NCBI RefSeq assembly: GCF_040054535.1
Contig: NC_090781.1
Coordinates: 4,780,501 to 4,844,500 of the forward strand
DNA: 64,000 nt
Source: Antennarius striatus
Taxonomy: Eukaryota > Chordata > Actinopteri > Lophiiformes > Antennariidae
Reading direction: 5' to 3'
The stretch's first letter is position 1, and every line of letters starts with the position of its first letter. This document shows positions 27,505 through 39,870 of this stretch, one piece after another. The position numbers were made by a program, and so were the translations under genes. The notes beneath the pieces are model-generated. The model searched no databases, had not been told where the DNA came from, and worked only from the letters and a program-made list of their open reading frames with translations.

Positions 27505-27994
27505 GAACAAAGAGCTATATGTTATTATTAAAATTACATATAAGTGAATGAAACTCGTTTCAGTAATCAATTAACAACAAATGTTTTATGTCACAAAAAG
27601 CATTACAAATTACAGCCATGCTCAAGTCTAAGATAGCATCCTATACGAGACAAGAAGTATACTGTACTATTTTCTTTAAATAAAGATTAAGCCTAGTTTA
27701 AGTCCTGCTATAGTACCTCTTGCTTTCTAAAAATATCGAAAATATCATTTTTGTAACGAAAATACATTGCAAATATTTAAGCTCAACTATTTAATCTAGT
27801 TTAACTGTTATTCTCATAATTCTTTCAAGCAACAAGTCAAAGCCCTGAAAGTCGGAAGAAAGAAGAAAGAACTACTTGTAACAGTGGATGCAGTTTATAT
27901 TTAAATGACGCTTAATTATGTAGAAATGCGGGCTAACAGGCATCTTAAAAATGTTCTGAATAAATGTATCAGGAACAAAACAAGAACAACTTAC

Positions 27995-28016
27995 CTTTGT
28001 TCATCACCAATGTCAT
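27995..28016 (-). promoter_or_regulatory. gemin4: gemin4 leader exon with an overlapping upstream ORF
   Basis: A donor at 27995/27994 (AAAG|GTAAGTTG) pairs with the acceptor catatag just before 27514. An ATG at 28016-28014 in this exon is spliced into a different frame (MTLVMNK, then ALCSWN, stop), and the uORF stop codon lies just past the main ATG. It would therefore overlap the true start. The leader is inferred from splice consensus only. Confidence 0.45.
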
Positions 28017-28404
28017 AGCTGCTTTTCACATCTGAATGTGGTCAGTCCGATATTGTAATTCCCGCTCAGAACTCGATCCACGAGGTGTTGGTCAAAACGT
28101 AAATCACAAAACAGCCCATCCAACACGCCTGTCAACAGAAACCGCTTCTGTCGCTTTCCGTCAGCGTGATAGCGTTTTCTTAATGACGCGCTTCCGCTGT
28201 TCCGCATTCCTGTGTCCATGCTTGTCTCGGTTAATTTCACAGTGCCGCCAGCGGACGGAGGAAGTATTGCATGTTTATTGGCCTAGAAACAACGCGGCTC
28301 GAACGCCCTGTCGCGAAAGTATGGTGCGGCAATAAGGAAATATGCGTGCCGTCGATTTCACGACTGTATGCGTAGCGTGTTACACATTTGTAAACACATT
28401 CACA

Positions 28405-28433
28405 TTTGATACCCATGATAACTGGGTATCAAA
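28405..28433. repeat. 11-bp inverted repeat between gemin4 and the tapasin-family gene
   Basis: TTTGATACCCA and TGGGTATCAAA are separated by 7 bases, in the head-to-head promoter interval. Confidence 0.8.
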
Positions 28434-28450
28434 CGTCGTCACTCGTGGTT

Positions 28451-28502
28451 TATAAATTAGGCAGAGCAAGTTTTTTTTTTCCTCTTAAGTGAAAGTGAAA
28501 GT
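28451..28502 (+). promoter_or_regulatory. TATA-like box and IRF/ISRE-type motif of the tapasin-family gene
   Basis: TATAAAT at 28451-28457 and AAGTGAAAGTGAAAGT at 28487-28502. The latter contains GAAAGTGAAA, matching the GAAANNGAAA core bound by interferon regulatory factors. The start codon is at 28570. Interferon induction would fit an antigen-processing gene. The transcription start is unknown, so whether the motif lies up- or downstream of it cannot be told. Confidence 0.55.
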
Positions 28503-28569
28503 AAGGTTGCTCTAACTGAGCCACTGGACTGGTTGAGCCAGAGGGAGACCTTTCTATCAAGTAGTAACC

Positions 28570-31500
28570 ATGGACTTGATCTTAACTATACTTATTTACG
28601 TGTACCTTTGGGTGGGTAAGTCAGTTTTGTTATAGAGTTTTGTAAATTATGTGCGCATTAAAATACAAGATATGAATGGAATAACAATAATATGCTGTGA
28701 TATACTAGTGGACACTAATGTATTAACATATCGTAAAATACGACAATATCTGTTCTGTGATACAATATATTGTACATTACAATCCTGCGGTGTCATTCAA
28801 AGTACTATATTATACTGTATCACTGCTGTACAATACTGTTATAGCTATGTTATAGCTGTTACACAGTACTATACTATAGTATACTTTACTAAACCATTAT
28901 AATGGACTATGCCATCCATCCATCCATTTTCATTGTACCACTTTATCCGCTGTCGCTCGCGGGGAGCTGAAGCCTATCCCAGCTGGTCTAGGGCGTGAGG
29001 CAGGGGAAACTCTGGGTGCGACGCCAGTGCACCGCGGAGCCACATAGAGGCGCAGACAAACACGCACTCACTCACACCTACGGTTAATTTGGAATGGCAA
29101 ATTAACTTGAAGCGCATTTTTTGGAGGTGGGAAGAAGCTAAACTGTGATATAGGATACACTATATATTACAGTGATGTACATTGATATACTATTGTAATG
29201 ATATAAGATATTGTACTATATTATATGTACGTATGTGACTTAATGTGTGATTCATAGTGTTTCTTCTTGTGTCTCTCAGGCATGCAGTGTGTCAGTCAAA
29301 TTTCATGGCTGCCCTGTGAGTTCATTGATGAACATGTGTATCTGAATAATGAGGGTCACACTGAGACTCAGCTCATTGTCAGAGAGGCTATACTCCAGTT
29401 TGGTCAAAAAGGAGAAGGACCTGTCAACCCAAATACCATAACTTTCCTACAAACTGGTAATACCTGGAGACAAAAGGAGTAACAGCAAACAGTAAAATTA
29501 TAATTCTAATCCTAAAAATTTCCATGTTAATCTGATCTGTTGTAGGATCTAGATTGGATCTGCGGCGATACCTAGAGGGAGCTTTTTCAGAGCAGTTAGA
29601 CTGTCAGATACGTAGGTACAGTACACAAGGCATCCATGTCCGCTGGCCAGTGCAGGAGCATGATGAGTACAACAACTGGTTCATCTGTACTATCAAACAC
29701 ATCAGAGAACTCTTCACTGTCATTAGCTTCCTCAGACATCCAACTGACCAATCTGCCTCAGGAAAGCAGGACTATCTCAGTTGGTCACCCATCACAGACA
29801 GAGAGTTACTCACCACAACAGGTAACGCTCGTTGTAGCTGGCAATGTTTCAGGATGTTCCACTTTCAAATCTAAGGATAAAAGTGTTGTCGTTGTCTCAT
29901 CTGCATCTGTCTTGACATGTCTGTTTCCATAGTTGCTATGATCATTAAATCAACAACTCCATCAGTGAAAGTGCGATTTGGTGTCAAGGAAAGTCTTCAC
30001 TGCCAGTTTGCCCTTGACCACAAAGTACCAAACTTCCTTGTGGAGTGGCACTGGCAATATCGAGGAGAAAAAGTCAAACTCTTCAGCCATACCAGCCGCT
30101 CTGGGCAAACCCATGGGACAGGTGTCAAGATAAAGAACCTTGCAAATGGAGATGCTTCCTATACACTCCCATTCACCAAAATGACCAGTGAAGGGACTTA
30201 CTCTTGTTCTGTATCAGTTAATCCACTTTTAGCCAGCTTGGACATAAGTCTGCACATCGAAGGTGAGGCTCAATCAAAGTGAGGATAATGGAATAAAATG
30301 ATAGAATAGATTCATGGCTATTAATAGACAGATGTTTAGAACATGAATAAGTTTTCCAAATGAATTTGTCAGCTTTAATAAATGCAATTTGAATAGCTGT
30401 CAAGTTAAGGTCATATCTATTTTGTCAAAAACGTACTATAATTAGGTTAAGAATGAACTTATCCAGTCCAGTATTGTGATTAGTTATTAGCAGCAGATGT
30501 AGTAATATTATACTGCAGTTAAATTTTAAAACAAATAAATAGTACAGAAATGTATACTTTACAGACAGACAAGACAGATCTTGTTGTGTTGCTGTGACAT
30601 ATTCAGGCATCAACTGGGATGACAGTTATAGTGTTTAAGCACAACTGTTGCAGCACAACTATTGTTGTAAAACCAAAGCTTGCCATTGCAACAAACAAAA
30701 ATAATACACCAATTTGCTTTCGGGGTACAGGTAAAAAAAAAAATTAGCATGTAAAAGAACTTGCTTTTTTCCCTATTTTTTGGGGTCATCTAAGCTAAAC
30801 AATTTGCTGCCTCCAGCTTTTCATTGGCATACTGTGGGTAAGAGTATGGTCATAGCTTTGGTGGTTTCCCCCAATGACATGTCCACTAAAGGTGCACATA
30901 AGATTAGCAGTTAGTCTACAACTTATAAGCGAAACCTGTTTCTGATTTTAATTTTGCACAATTCTCTCTTATCCTCAGAGTCCCCCCGCGTCTCTCTGAA
31001 TGTTGGACCTACCCTTTTGCTGCAGCAAGGCCAGGATCAGAGGGTTGCATGTGAGGCAGAGGGGTACTACCCTCTTGATGTGGAGATAGTTTGGTATGAG
31101 GAGGAACCAACATCAAAAAGCCAGAGGGTGGGTGCTCCTCTACCCAAGGCGCTCCAAAATGTTCTGCTGTCAAGCCACAGACACAACCAGGACAATACCT
31201 ATGCATTGTCAGCTTTCTTCTACCTCAAGGCTTCACTTACGCTCAATGGAAAACAGTTTACATGCAAAGTTTCCCATCAGTCACTGAGAGTACCCATCAA
31301 AAAGAGCTTCACCTTAACCGTTGAAGGTGGGGAGTTGCCACATTATTGTAGTACCATGAGATTCCACACTGTGGCAGTAGAGGAATATAGCTGGCAGTTA
31401 CTTATGCTTGTCTTTTTCTCTCGTCAGAGTCAAGCAGCTGGTTTTTTCCAATTGCTATTGGCTTCTTTTGTGTAACACTTTTCGCCCTCCTGTGTGTCAT

Positions 31501-31998
31501 GCTGCCCTCTTTCTTCCAAGGTGAGTGTGAAGACCCTTAGACAAGCAGGTTGTTAAAAGAGATCTGGAAACATGATGATTCCGGCATGAAAGAGTCCGTG
31601 AAACTAGTCTAGTTATCTGTCATAATGAGAAAAAGCACCTTGCATCGTGGCATCCGCCTCCAAAGCATGCATTTGTTTGAATGGCTGAATATCAGCCTGT
31701 GCTGTCAAGCACTCTGAGTGGTTGGTCAGACAAAAAAATACAAATGAGTACAGTTTATTGACATTTACACTTCTTTGATCACGTGCTGAAAATGCAATTC
31801 GTTAGCATTCATATCAATTTGAAATGCACCTCAAAATAATTATCATTTATGTATTTCCCCCACAGGAAAAAAACAGTTTGTACAGGTAAGCTGATATCCA
31901 TATAGGTGTTCTGTTTTCCTCCATAAATATCAGTGCATACAAATAATTACATGTAATTGTATGATTTTCTGTGTTCTGTGCAGAAAAAGCCATACTGA
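28570..31998 (+). CDS. tapbpl: Tapasin-family MHC class I peptide editor (tapasin/TAPBPR-like), complete coding region
   Basis: Eight exons (28570-28615, 29280-29456, 29546-29821, 29933-30262, 30979-31326, 31428-31520, 31866-31885, 31984-31998) join in frame to 434 residues. Order: short signal peptide; N-terminal domain with cysteine-bearing segments (LPCEF, LDCQIRRY, WFICTIKH); V-type Ig domain (cysteines 190 and 258, SEGTYSCSV); C1-type Ig domain (cysteines 301 and 372, EGYYPLDVEIVWY, FTCKVSHQSL); one membrane helix (about 398-420); short basic tail ending KKPY. Family members chaperone MHC class I in the ER or Golgi and select peptides. YYPLD and the lack of an obvious partner for the tapasin cysteine that binds ERp57 suggest TAPBPR. 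The KKxx ending is a tapasin trait. The paralogue is therefore open and the symbol tentative. Seven introns; intron 1 holds a family A repeat. Neighbour gemin4 starts 550 bases away on the other strand. Confidence 0.85.
28920..29145 (-). repeat. Family A tRNA-headed repeat in intron 1 of the tapasin-family gene
   Basis: Reverse-strand copy carrying the 3' and middle blocks (tatcccagctgg..gggcgtgaggc..ggtgcgacgccagtgcaccgcggagccaca and aacttgaagcgcat). The 5' tRNA-like head is missing. Confidence 0.75.
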
Positions 31999-33650
31999 AC
32001 AGTCCTTGAAGGCTCAACACACCAAATGAAAAGCAGAGAAGATAGACTCTCCTCTTTGATGTCTGATTTTGGTTTGTCTCTTTGTTAGTTTGTCAACATG
32101 TATGTGTGGTTTCCTACGAAAACGGGATTACTTTTCACCTTGTAATGATTTTCCTAGTGTTAAAAGTAAATTTTAAAGTAACTAAAATGACTGCCAGACC
32201 TTTCTACCCAGTAAGATTCAACATTCTGGCATCCTTCTTGTTGTTTTCTCTTTTTTTTTGGTTGGATTTTGTTTGTATAGTTAGTAGTGCCAGTAGTTTA
32301 TTTGTTTAAGCCCTCAACATTTGGATACAGTAGTAATAACATCATTAAACACAAATTGACTCAGACACAGGCTTCAGACACTATATTTTAACATACAATG
32401 GTATACTGAAGTAAATCTCCATATTCAGTTTGACCCTAAACATAGAGATGCAGATTATGTTGTGAGAAACAATGAACACAAAGTTTTAATTTTAAGAAAC
32501 TCTTGGAATGTAACTGCAGTGAGCCTAAGATGTAATCAGAGAAACTTGATTTAACTTGATGATTAAAAAAAATGTAAAAAAAGAAAATTAATTTCTATTC
32601 TCCCTGATTTGAATCCAGATATACTATAACAATAACATGGGTTTTCTTTGAAGCTATAAGGATTCTTTAGGCAATTTTTCACTCTGTATTCTCAGACATG
32701 TGGATGGGTCCTACTTCACTGATCATAATGAGACCATCTAATTGTTTCTCTTTCTGTTGCCTCCTCCTCTTAAACCCGCTTATAACTTGGCGTACACACA
32801 ATTAAAATCAAAGCCTCTTGTAAAACTTCCAGCTGACCCTTAGAAAACCTCTGCTTTCATATTACACTCTCTGATTAGAATGACTCCCTCATGAAAACTG
32901 CTTGTAAAACATAGTGAACCTGACTGCTTGTATATGTCAGATGTTAGCTTTGAAGTGGTCTGATGGAGAGGAACTTGGAGACGACGTCCATACAGAGGAC
33001 ACCTAAACTGGTTGGTCAAGTCTGAGTCTATTTACAGAGATAAGCAGAGCTTTGCTCAGACTGATGCCAGATGTGTATTTGTGCTGCCAGCTGTGCCCTG
33101 AGGCCAAAATGTGAACTAAATGTGTGTGGCCTTGTCTGATCACAAATGTTCAGGGAACACAAACTCAGCTTTTGTCAGTGTGACACCGGACAAGATGCAG
33201 AGAACCTGAAGACAACTAAAGATTTGACATTTGAGAAAGAGATCACAGGATAAAAGTAGCTAAATTTAAGCAGTGCTTGTGCCAACCATGTTTGTCTGGA
33301 CTGTTTTGTTTGAACATTAACTCAAACATTAAATCAAACATGATGGCAGTCACTTACCTATAAATTACGTTAAATATGTGTAAAAAGTGTATTTGTGTCT
33401 GTTGCAAAGCAGATATTATTAATATTGTCATTTGTTGTCTAGTTTGATTAGTTATGTCTGTCATTTCATGAAAAGCTGGAGGGGATTTTCTGTGGAGTTT
33501 TGAGCAATCACTATGAGAAGCATTTTCTCAGTTTACATTAATAAAAATGGGCACAGCTGTACATACAAGCTGAAGCAGCAGTGCATTTGAATTCACAACC
33601 TCTTCACTCTGCTCAGTCGATTCCAGGCAGTAGGTATTAAAAGATATGAC
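31999..33650. other. 3'UTR and intergenic DNA downstream of the tapasin-family gene
   Basis: No further exon or repeat family recognised. The 3'UTR end is not clear: the nearest canonical AATAAA is at about 33540. Confidence 0.35.
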
Positions 33651-33662
33651 ATAACTCCCACC

Positions 33663-33895
33663 AGCTCCCTGGCGGTCTTGCGCTCAGGATTTGGTTCTCT
33701 CACCAAACCGACTTGGGTTTGAATTGCGATGAGAGAGCATCACCTCATGGGTAGCAGACATGGTTCTGGAACCAGAGGGTGGATGGTTCAAGGCTATCGG
33801 TGCCAGAATGCCCTTGAACATGGCACAAAACCCCAGAAATTGCTCTCAGGATGCTGTCACAGGGCTTCCCTTCACTCTGCCCACTCTACCTCGCG
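33663..33895 (+). repeat. Possible decayed SINE
   Basis: Blocks such as cttgcgctcagg, ggatggttcaaggc and aatgcccttgaacatggcac resemble the box-A/box-B head and the CCCTTGA.CA.GGCAC segment of fish SINEs (compare 49398-49790 and 58802-59062). It is too diverged for confident assignment. Confidence 0.35.
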
Positions 33896-33911
33896 TGTGT
33901 GTACTCCAATT

Positions 33912-34372
33912 TATTACATCTTGCTTCAAAGCGGTGATGTATTGTTATTGTCAGTGTTCATGTGTTCTTCCGTTCGCTCGTTTGTTCATCCGTTAGTATG
34001 TCCACCAAATATCTTCGTAACCGTTGCAGATATAAAGATGAAACAAAAAGCACATTAGTCAAAGGGAAGAAAAATGAGATGATGCCCTTGACCTTCAAAA
34101 AACTAGGTTGAGGTCAAATTCCAACTTTTGTACACTCAGGAACCAGATAAGATGGAAAGATGAGGGAGATGGCCAATGTAAGACTGTACATCAAAACTAG
34201 TGCTTTGATGTACCTATGCACTAGCGTTGATCTATGGTCTTACTCACGCTGGCCTTCTCCATATACAGTACACTAGTCTATGCAGTAGTCAGGTACTACT
34301 TTCAGGGTACCCTGACCTACCCTGAAAGTAGATCAGGGTAAGTGGCGGGATGTTGTAGTCTCTGGCGGCCTT
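33912..34372 (-). repeat. Dispersed repeat family X, copy 2
   Basis: Reverse-strand copy of the family also at 17527 and 40374: GCTTCAAAGCGGTGATGTA, TGTCCACCAAATATCT, GATGAAACAAAAAGCACATTA, AACTAGGTTGAGGTCAAATT and ACACTCAGGAACCAGATAAGATgG all match their complements. An extra 14-bp foldback (34296-34309 / 34318-34331) is unique to this copy. Confidence 0.75.
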
Positions 34373-34455
34373 ATTATAATATATCTTAAAGAGTAAAATG
34401 GATTTACCATCTAAGGTTAATAGAGTACAATGAATTAAATACTTTGTGCGAGCGT

Positions 34456-34459
34456 ACGT

Positions 34460-34509
<50 letters not shown>

Positions 34510-34546
34510 TGGTGTGTGTGTGTGTGTGAGTGTGTGTGTGTGTAAA
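34456..34546. repeat. (GT)n microsatellite
   Basis: About 90 bases, mostly pure, with GGTGTG interruptions. Confidence 0.95.
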
Positions 34547-34559
34547 GGTCTATGGGGAT

Positions 34560-36195
34560 TGACTCACTTTTGCACTTTTGGAGCTGTCTGTGTGGCCAGT
34601 AAAGGAAATGCAGTTTTTGGCCCTTGGCCCTTTCTTACTTATCTATTTCAGGGGGTGCTGCAGGGTTTGAAATAATAAATGCTTGTCACAAATGAAGCAT
34701 GCTGACTTCAGCAAATCAGCAGCCCAGTCAGACCTGACCTTTCAGTGTGGTTGTTTCACATTCTGTTATTTATGTTCAATCATGGTTTTCTATATTTTAT
34801 ACCAGAAGCATAGAGAGCATTTTTGTCAAACCGGAGACATAAATGGGACTTATTTTTCACAAAGACACCAAATCCATCTTCATGTCCAACATCCACACAC
34901 ATTTACTTTTTAACAAATTTGTCAATTCTAATTTGACACGTCATTCCATGTTAACAATTGGCTCTATGGCTTTGAGAAAAGGCACATCTAACTGAATGTT
35001 CGATTATCAATTCGCAGATCAGCTGCTTCTGTTAATGCAGCTGCAGCACTGTTTTATCCAGCCTATATGCTTTGCTGTTTTTTTATTGTTTTGTTTTTTT
35101 GCTTCATTTTTATTAATTCCAGCAATAAAATGTCAAGAACAATGAAGGTCTAGTTGTTGTTTTGTATGTACCTTACAAGATCATTTGACCAAACAATTGG
35201 AGACATAATTAACTGCTGGACTATTGGACACTTATTGAAGATCAATCTAGAGCTAGGAGAAAATTCATATCATATTATGTCATTTGTGTGGTGGTTATTT
35301 GTCTGTCTTTTGTCTCACTTCCAATTCTTCGTTTCTATTTCTTCCTCGCTGTTTATTCCTTTGTTTCTGGCTCTTGACATATGAGCTAACCTCCCAGTGC
35401 TTCTATAATCTTTGAATAGCAAACACCTATAATATGGTTCGACAGTCTGTCCTCTCCTGAGCTGGTGTGACAGATCTGGGATCACGTCAGACTGATTTCA
35501 AACACAAAGTGTGTTTGGAAAAGTAAAACAGCTGATTGCTGTCACTGTTCTTAACTGCCTGACCTTGACATATGCACTTTATATTCACACTCACTCTGCC
35601 CCACCAGTTATTCTAGGGAGCTCAGGTTGCATGAAATCTCCTCTAGTAATAATAATAAAAAAAAAACACACACACAAAAAGGGGAGGAAAAAACATAGCC
35701 GCTTGGAGGCGATGAGCTCATGCTTGGAATTTTTGGCTTTGCTGATGGTGCTCCGCTATCAGCCAGCAACTTATGGAGGCTGTGCATTTTCATGTTAAAA
35801 TACCATAGTTACGTAGGGGAAGAGAGGGAAATATGATTTATACGCTATGACACAAACCAACATTTAAGTCAGACTGTAAAACGTGCCATTGCGAAGCTAT
35901 GAAAATTGAGGGATCAGTTCACAGGGCAATTTATTGGTTGTGTGCCTGTTTTAAAAAACAGATTGTGAATGGTTCCTGAACACTGTCACAACAATAAATC
36001 AATTTATTGATTCTACTTATATCATTGAGGGTTTTTATAAACTAGGTGACAAGTGCTGCAGCTTCTTACCAAAATTATGAATTAGCTCAATACCATACAA
36101 TATGCTATTACAAAATATGCTATGTCAGTCAGTCAAAGAAATTCCAGTAAACAAATCAATCACTTGGACTTAAACAGGTCAGTTATGACTACATC
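34560..36195. other. Intergenic, no feature recognised
   Basis: Only short frames and simple A-rich or T-rich runs. Nothing with a recognisable domain, RNA fold or transposon end. Confidence 0.35.
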
Positions 36196-36203
36196 CTCAA
36201 GTT

Positions 36204-36670
36204 CAGTGGTCACTCACCACCGGGTCAGTTGGTACCGGGCTCACAGAAAGAATACATACTTGCATTATTTATTTTTTGTTTATTATCTGTTTCTAAACAA
36301 TGTTTTGTTTTAGAAAATTACTAGATTCTCTCCCCCACATCTGTCTCTGAGTAAGTCTTGAGTCTTGTCAAGATGCGTGCCTCGGTCACTCGAACCCCCC
36401 CCCCCCCCATACAGAATTCAAACTAAATTGAAACCCCCATATTAGCAAAACAGGCAAAAAACAAACAGCACGATGTTACGAGGACACTGCTAATAAAGTT
36501 ATATAGATATTGGATTCATGTTTATTACTATATCTTTTTTTTTTAATACAGTTTTTAAGCTGGTCATATTATTTTATTTTGTTGTATTTATTCACCACCT
36601 TAAACGCTAGTCCAGGAAAACTTTGTCCTACATTTAAGTGGTCCGTCAAGAAGGTTGGGGACCATCGCTA
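36204..36670. mobile_element. hAT-like non-autonomous element
   Basis: The left end CAGTGGTCACTCACCACCGGG and the right end GGTTGGGGACCATCGCTA are imperfect inverted copies of the CAG(T/C)GGTCCCCAACC terminus common to a vertebrate hAT MITE group. The interior has ggtaccgggc..acagaaagaata..cttgcattatttatt and tcaagatgcgtgcctcggtcac, also typical. It holds a C14 run (36395-36408). About 467 bases, no transposase. Confidence 0.65.
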
Positions 36671-36679
36671 TTGTTGTTC

Positions 36680-37178
36680 ATTACCCATTTCCATCTCTGT
36701 TTACATAACATATTTTGAGAGACTTCACACCACAACATACATACACAATCATCTGACGTATATTCTACTCATCTTTGGTCCTTGGAAAGCCAAGTACTGA
36801 GTGGGCCAGAAGAAAACACATTTATTCAATGGTAAAAAAGCTGACTAAGAAGGGACAGAAAATCATCAGCATCATTGAAGAATTGACTGATCAAGTCTCC
36901 CCACATATGTTGTATTTTAATATTTTATGACATACCAACTCTGGCATTGGCGAGTCAGTGGAGATGGAACTGTTTTAACTTGTATTTCTCAGTCTGTTTG
37001 TGTTTACATGGAAACTGAAGGGGAATTACTGTAATTGATAGTGGACCATGGAGAGTGCGTTGCTGTGTGTGTGTGTCTGTTTACAGCATCCAACTACCCC
37101 TTGTGTATGCTCCCTGGAGGGGTTTTAAGTGTCCTCATGATGTGTCATGCCTTTTGAAATGTTGCTTACAGCTGTAAG

Positions 37179-37180
<2 letters not shown>
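36680..37180. other. Intergenic, no feature recognised
   Basis: Nothing supportable on either strand. Confidence 0.3.

Positions 37181-37181
<1 letters not shown>

Positions 37182-37255
<74 letters not shown>
37182..37255. repeat. (CA)n microsatellite
   Basis: About 37 pure CA units. Confidence 0.97.
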
Positions 37256-37256
<1 letters not shown>

Positions 37257-39725
37257 CACATCACATTGGATAAACACACTTAGGACTGGGTTTCAAAGGG
37301 CTGTGGGTCGTTCAAAGAAGTAGACATCCACTGAGAGTAAAAGCAATGGGCAGGTAATGAAGTGGAACCATGGCAACACTCTCCTCTTTCTGATGACCAG
37401 AGCCAATTGATGTCAACTGCTTGATCCTGATGTCAAACATCACAATCAAAACTATGAGGTGTCCATCAGGCCAACTGGCTCTGAACACTAGATTTGAAGA
37501 GGATAAGATCTGCCTGGTATTTTTCTCAGGAGTTGGTGAAGACCAAAATAGAGTTAAAAGAAAGTGAATTTTCATTCTTGGAATCCGTTTAAGTTGGGGA
37601 AAGAAGAACTGTATTGCATGGACATTAGTCTAACTTTAAATATACTGTAATCCAAATGATGTGAAAAAAGGAATAGTGATGGTGTCATGTAAAGACACCT
37701 GTGTACTGTGGCTGGTATCTTGCCCTGCTTTGTAATACCACAACAGACCTTTCTAATACCTAATAAAATAGAACTTTTGACAATGAACCTACAGGAAATC
37801 ACTATTGTGCCCACTGGTGCTCTCCTTCAGTGCAGGACTCCAACAGGAGGGCGGACATCCATGATGGTCGGTGTTCAAATACAGTCAAAATGATTATTGT
37901 GTTCTTGTTTCATTTGTTCTAAATTAAATTATATTGTATGTATGTAACATGAAGGGGATGCTTTTTTGTTGTGCAACAAATACAAATAAATAAAATGTGT
38001 GCATGCAACTAAATTACGTTGATTGTAGAAATGTCTGACCAAATGTCTGTAAATTCCTTAGAGCTACAGAACGTTCTTTTACAACCAGCTCTTTTAGCTC
38101 AGTAAAAACTATCAGGCATGTCTCCAGTCCAGCTGGAAAGCATCAGCAATGTCTCTGGCTTCCTGGTTACGGGCAAAAAAGCCTTCCATCACATCTCATA
38201 CCCAAGAGTATATCTTCTATCTATTTGTGAATGGCTACGCTCTGACAAAAACATATCTACAGTTTGAATTTCACAAGACTTGTATGGAAACCTCTCTAAT
38301 CCTCATTTTTCCAAACAGCATTCCAAGACATTACAGTTGTTGTTTTTTTAAAATTTTGAATAGGCATTACTCCAATGTGAAGTCATATTGTCACAACTCT
38401 TCACACGTTCAGCGAAATGGAAATCTGTGTGGAGCAAATTGTGAATAGTTTTTTCTTTTCATTATTTTCTTACAAAATGCATTCAAAATCCATGAACAAA
38501 TCTTCTTAATCGAAGCCTCATCACCTGTATAGCCAAGACTTATCAAGCATATTTTTCAAATGCTAAGATGCTTTGTTCAAAATAGTTAAAAACAAAATCG
38601 AAACAGTGAGAGAAAATCATTTGCAATTCTGTTGCAGCTAGATTAAAATTCATGAAAAAAATTTAAACAATGTTAATAAAATGAAATAATTATAATTCCT
38701 GCCTCATTAGTAAGAAGATGGGTTCTACGTCATATTTGGAAGCCAGGTTGGTGGAGAGAGAAGAGTAACAGAGTGAGAGAAATGGAAAAACTCTGTGAGC
38801 TGTGAGCTCTGATGAAATGAGGGACAAAATAGTAATCCATTTACTAAACCGTGCAAACTCTTCGACAGAGTCTGGTTTAAAGGTGCAGATGAGTTGAAAC
38901 AACATTAAGAATTTCCAGACAAAACCATACTCGAGACATGCGTCCCTAAATGCTGGATACATTGAACATGGTATGGACATATAGTATTTCCCCTGATTAC
39001 TGGGTGATTCCGACATTCTATAAGTGTATTCCCAAGATGCATTGACAGATAAGACACAAGATGTGGACCTGATGTAAACTCGTAGCCAAATGCAGGCAAG
39101 AAGGAAGACTAGAACCCCTAAGTATAAAAGCAATACACAGTTTTGTTTTTTGTTTTTCTGTTTTGTTTTTCTGTTTATAATAAATTTATGATTGATGATT
39201 TTCATCATCAGAAAAATGTAATAAAGGAACCTTGACAGCAGAAAGATTAAAATCCAAAAATAAGACAATAGTGATGGATGTTGCTTTCTGTAGAAAACAC
39301 TAACTCTAACAAACACTCATTTTAAAGGTAGATGTCAGAGTACTACTTGCTGTTTTTATGAGTACGTGGTAATCAAGATGAATTTGTACTGAGATAAGAT
39401 TTAGTTTTGAGTATGAGGTTCAGAGGAGAATCAGTACTTTGTGGACATAGAGAAAATACACTGCAAGTCTTAGCAATCAGAGTAGTGCACCAGTAGTGCA
39501 ATACGGGAAGGTCAGCAAAATAGATTCCCAGACCATTAAACAGCCTGAAAGGATGTCCTGGGAAACACAATCATTATTGTTCTCTCTCTGCACGTCTGTC
39601 TCACAACAGTCATACGCATAAATGGTGTAAAGACAACACACTTGTGATTTATTGGCTCCCCAGGGCCCTGATAAAACTCATCCTGAATGACCTCAGATGT
39701 ACTTGGAGAGGATGTAGAAGACAAA
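37256..39725. other. Intergenic, one unexplained long frame
   Basis: No known family. The reverse strand at 38690-39316 has a 208-codon open frame, discussed under findings. Otherwise AT-rich DNA. Confidence 0.3.
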
Positions 39726-39726
39726 C

Positions 39727-39728
<2 letters not shown>

Positions 39729-39820
<92 letters not shown>

Positions 39821-39870
39821 GTGTGTGTGTGTGTGGTTGTGTGTGTGTGTGTCTGTGTCTGTTGTCTGTG
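39729..39870. repeat. (GT)n microsatellite, interrupted
   Basis: About 140 bases of GT with CCGT, GCGT, GGTT and TCTGTGTC interruptions. Confidence 0.95.

Noticed and set aside
28570-31998. Classical MHC class I chain
   Set aside because: A V-type Ig followed by a C1-type Ig domain, with a non-MHC N-terminal domain and a dilysine tail, is the tapasin layout rather than alpha1-alpha2-alpha3.
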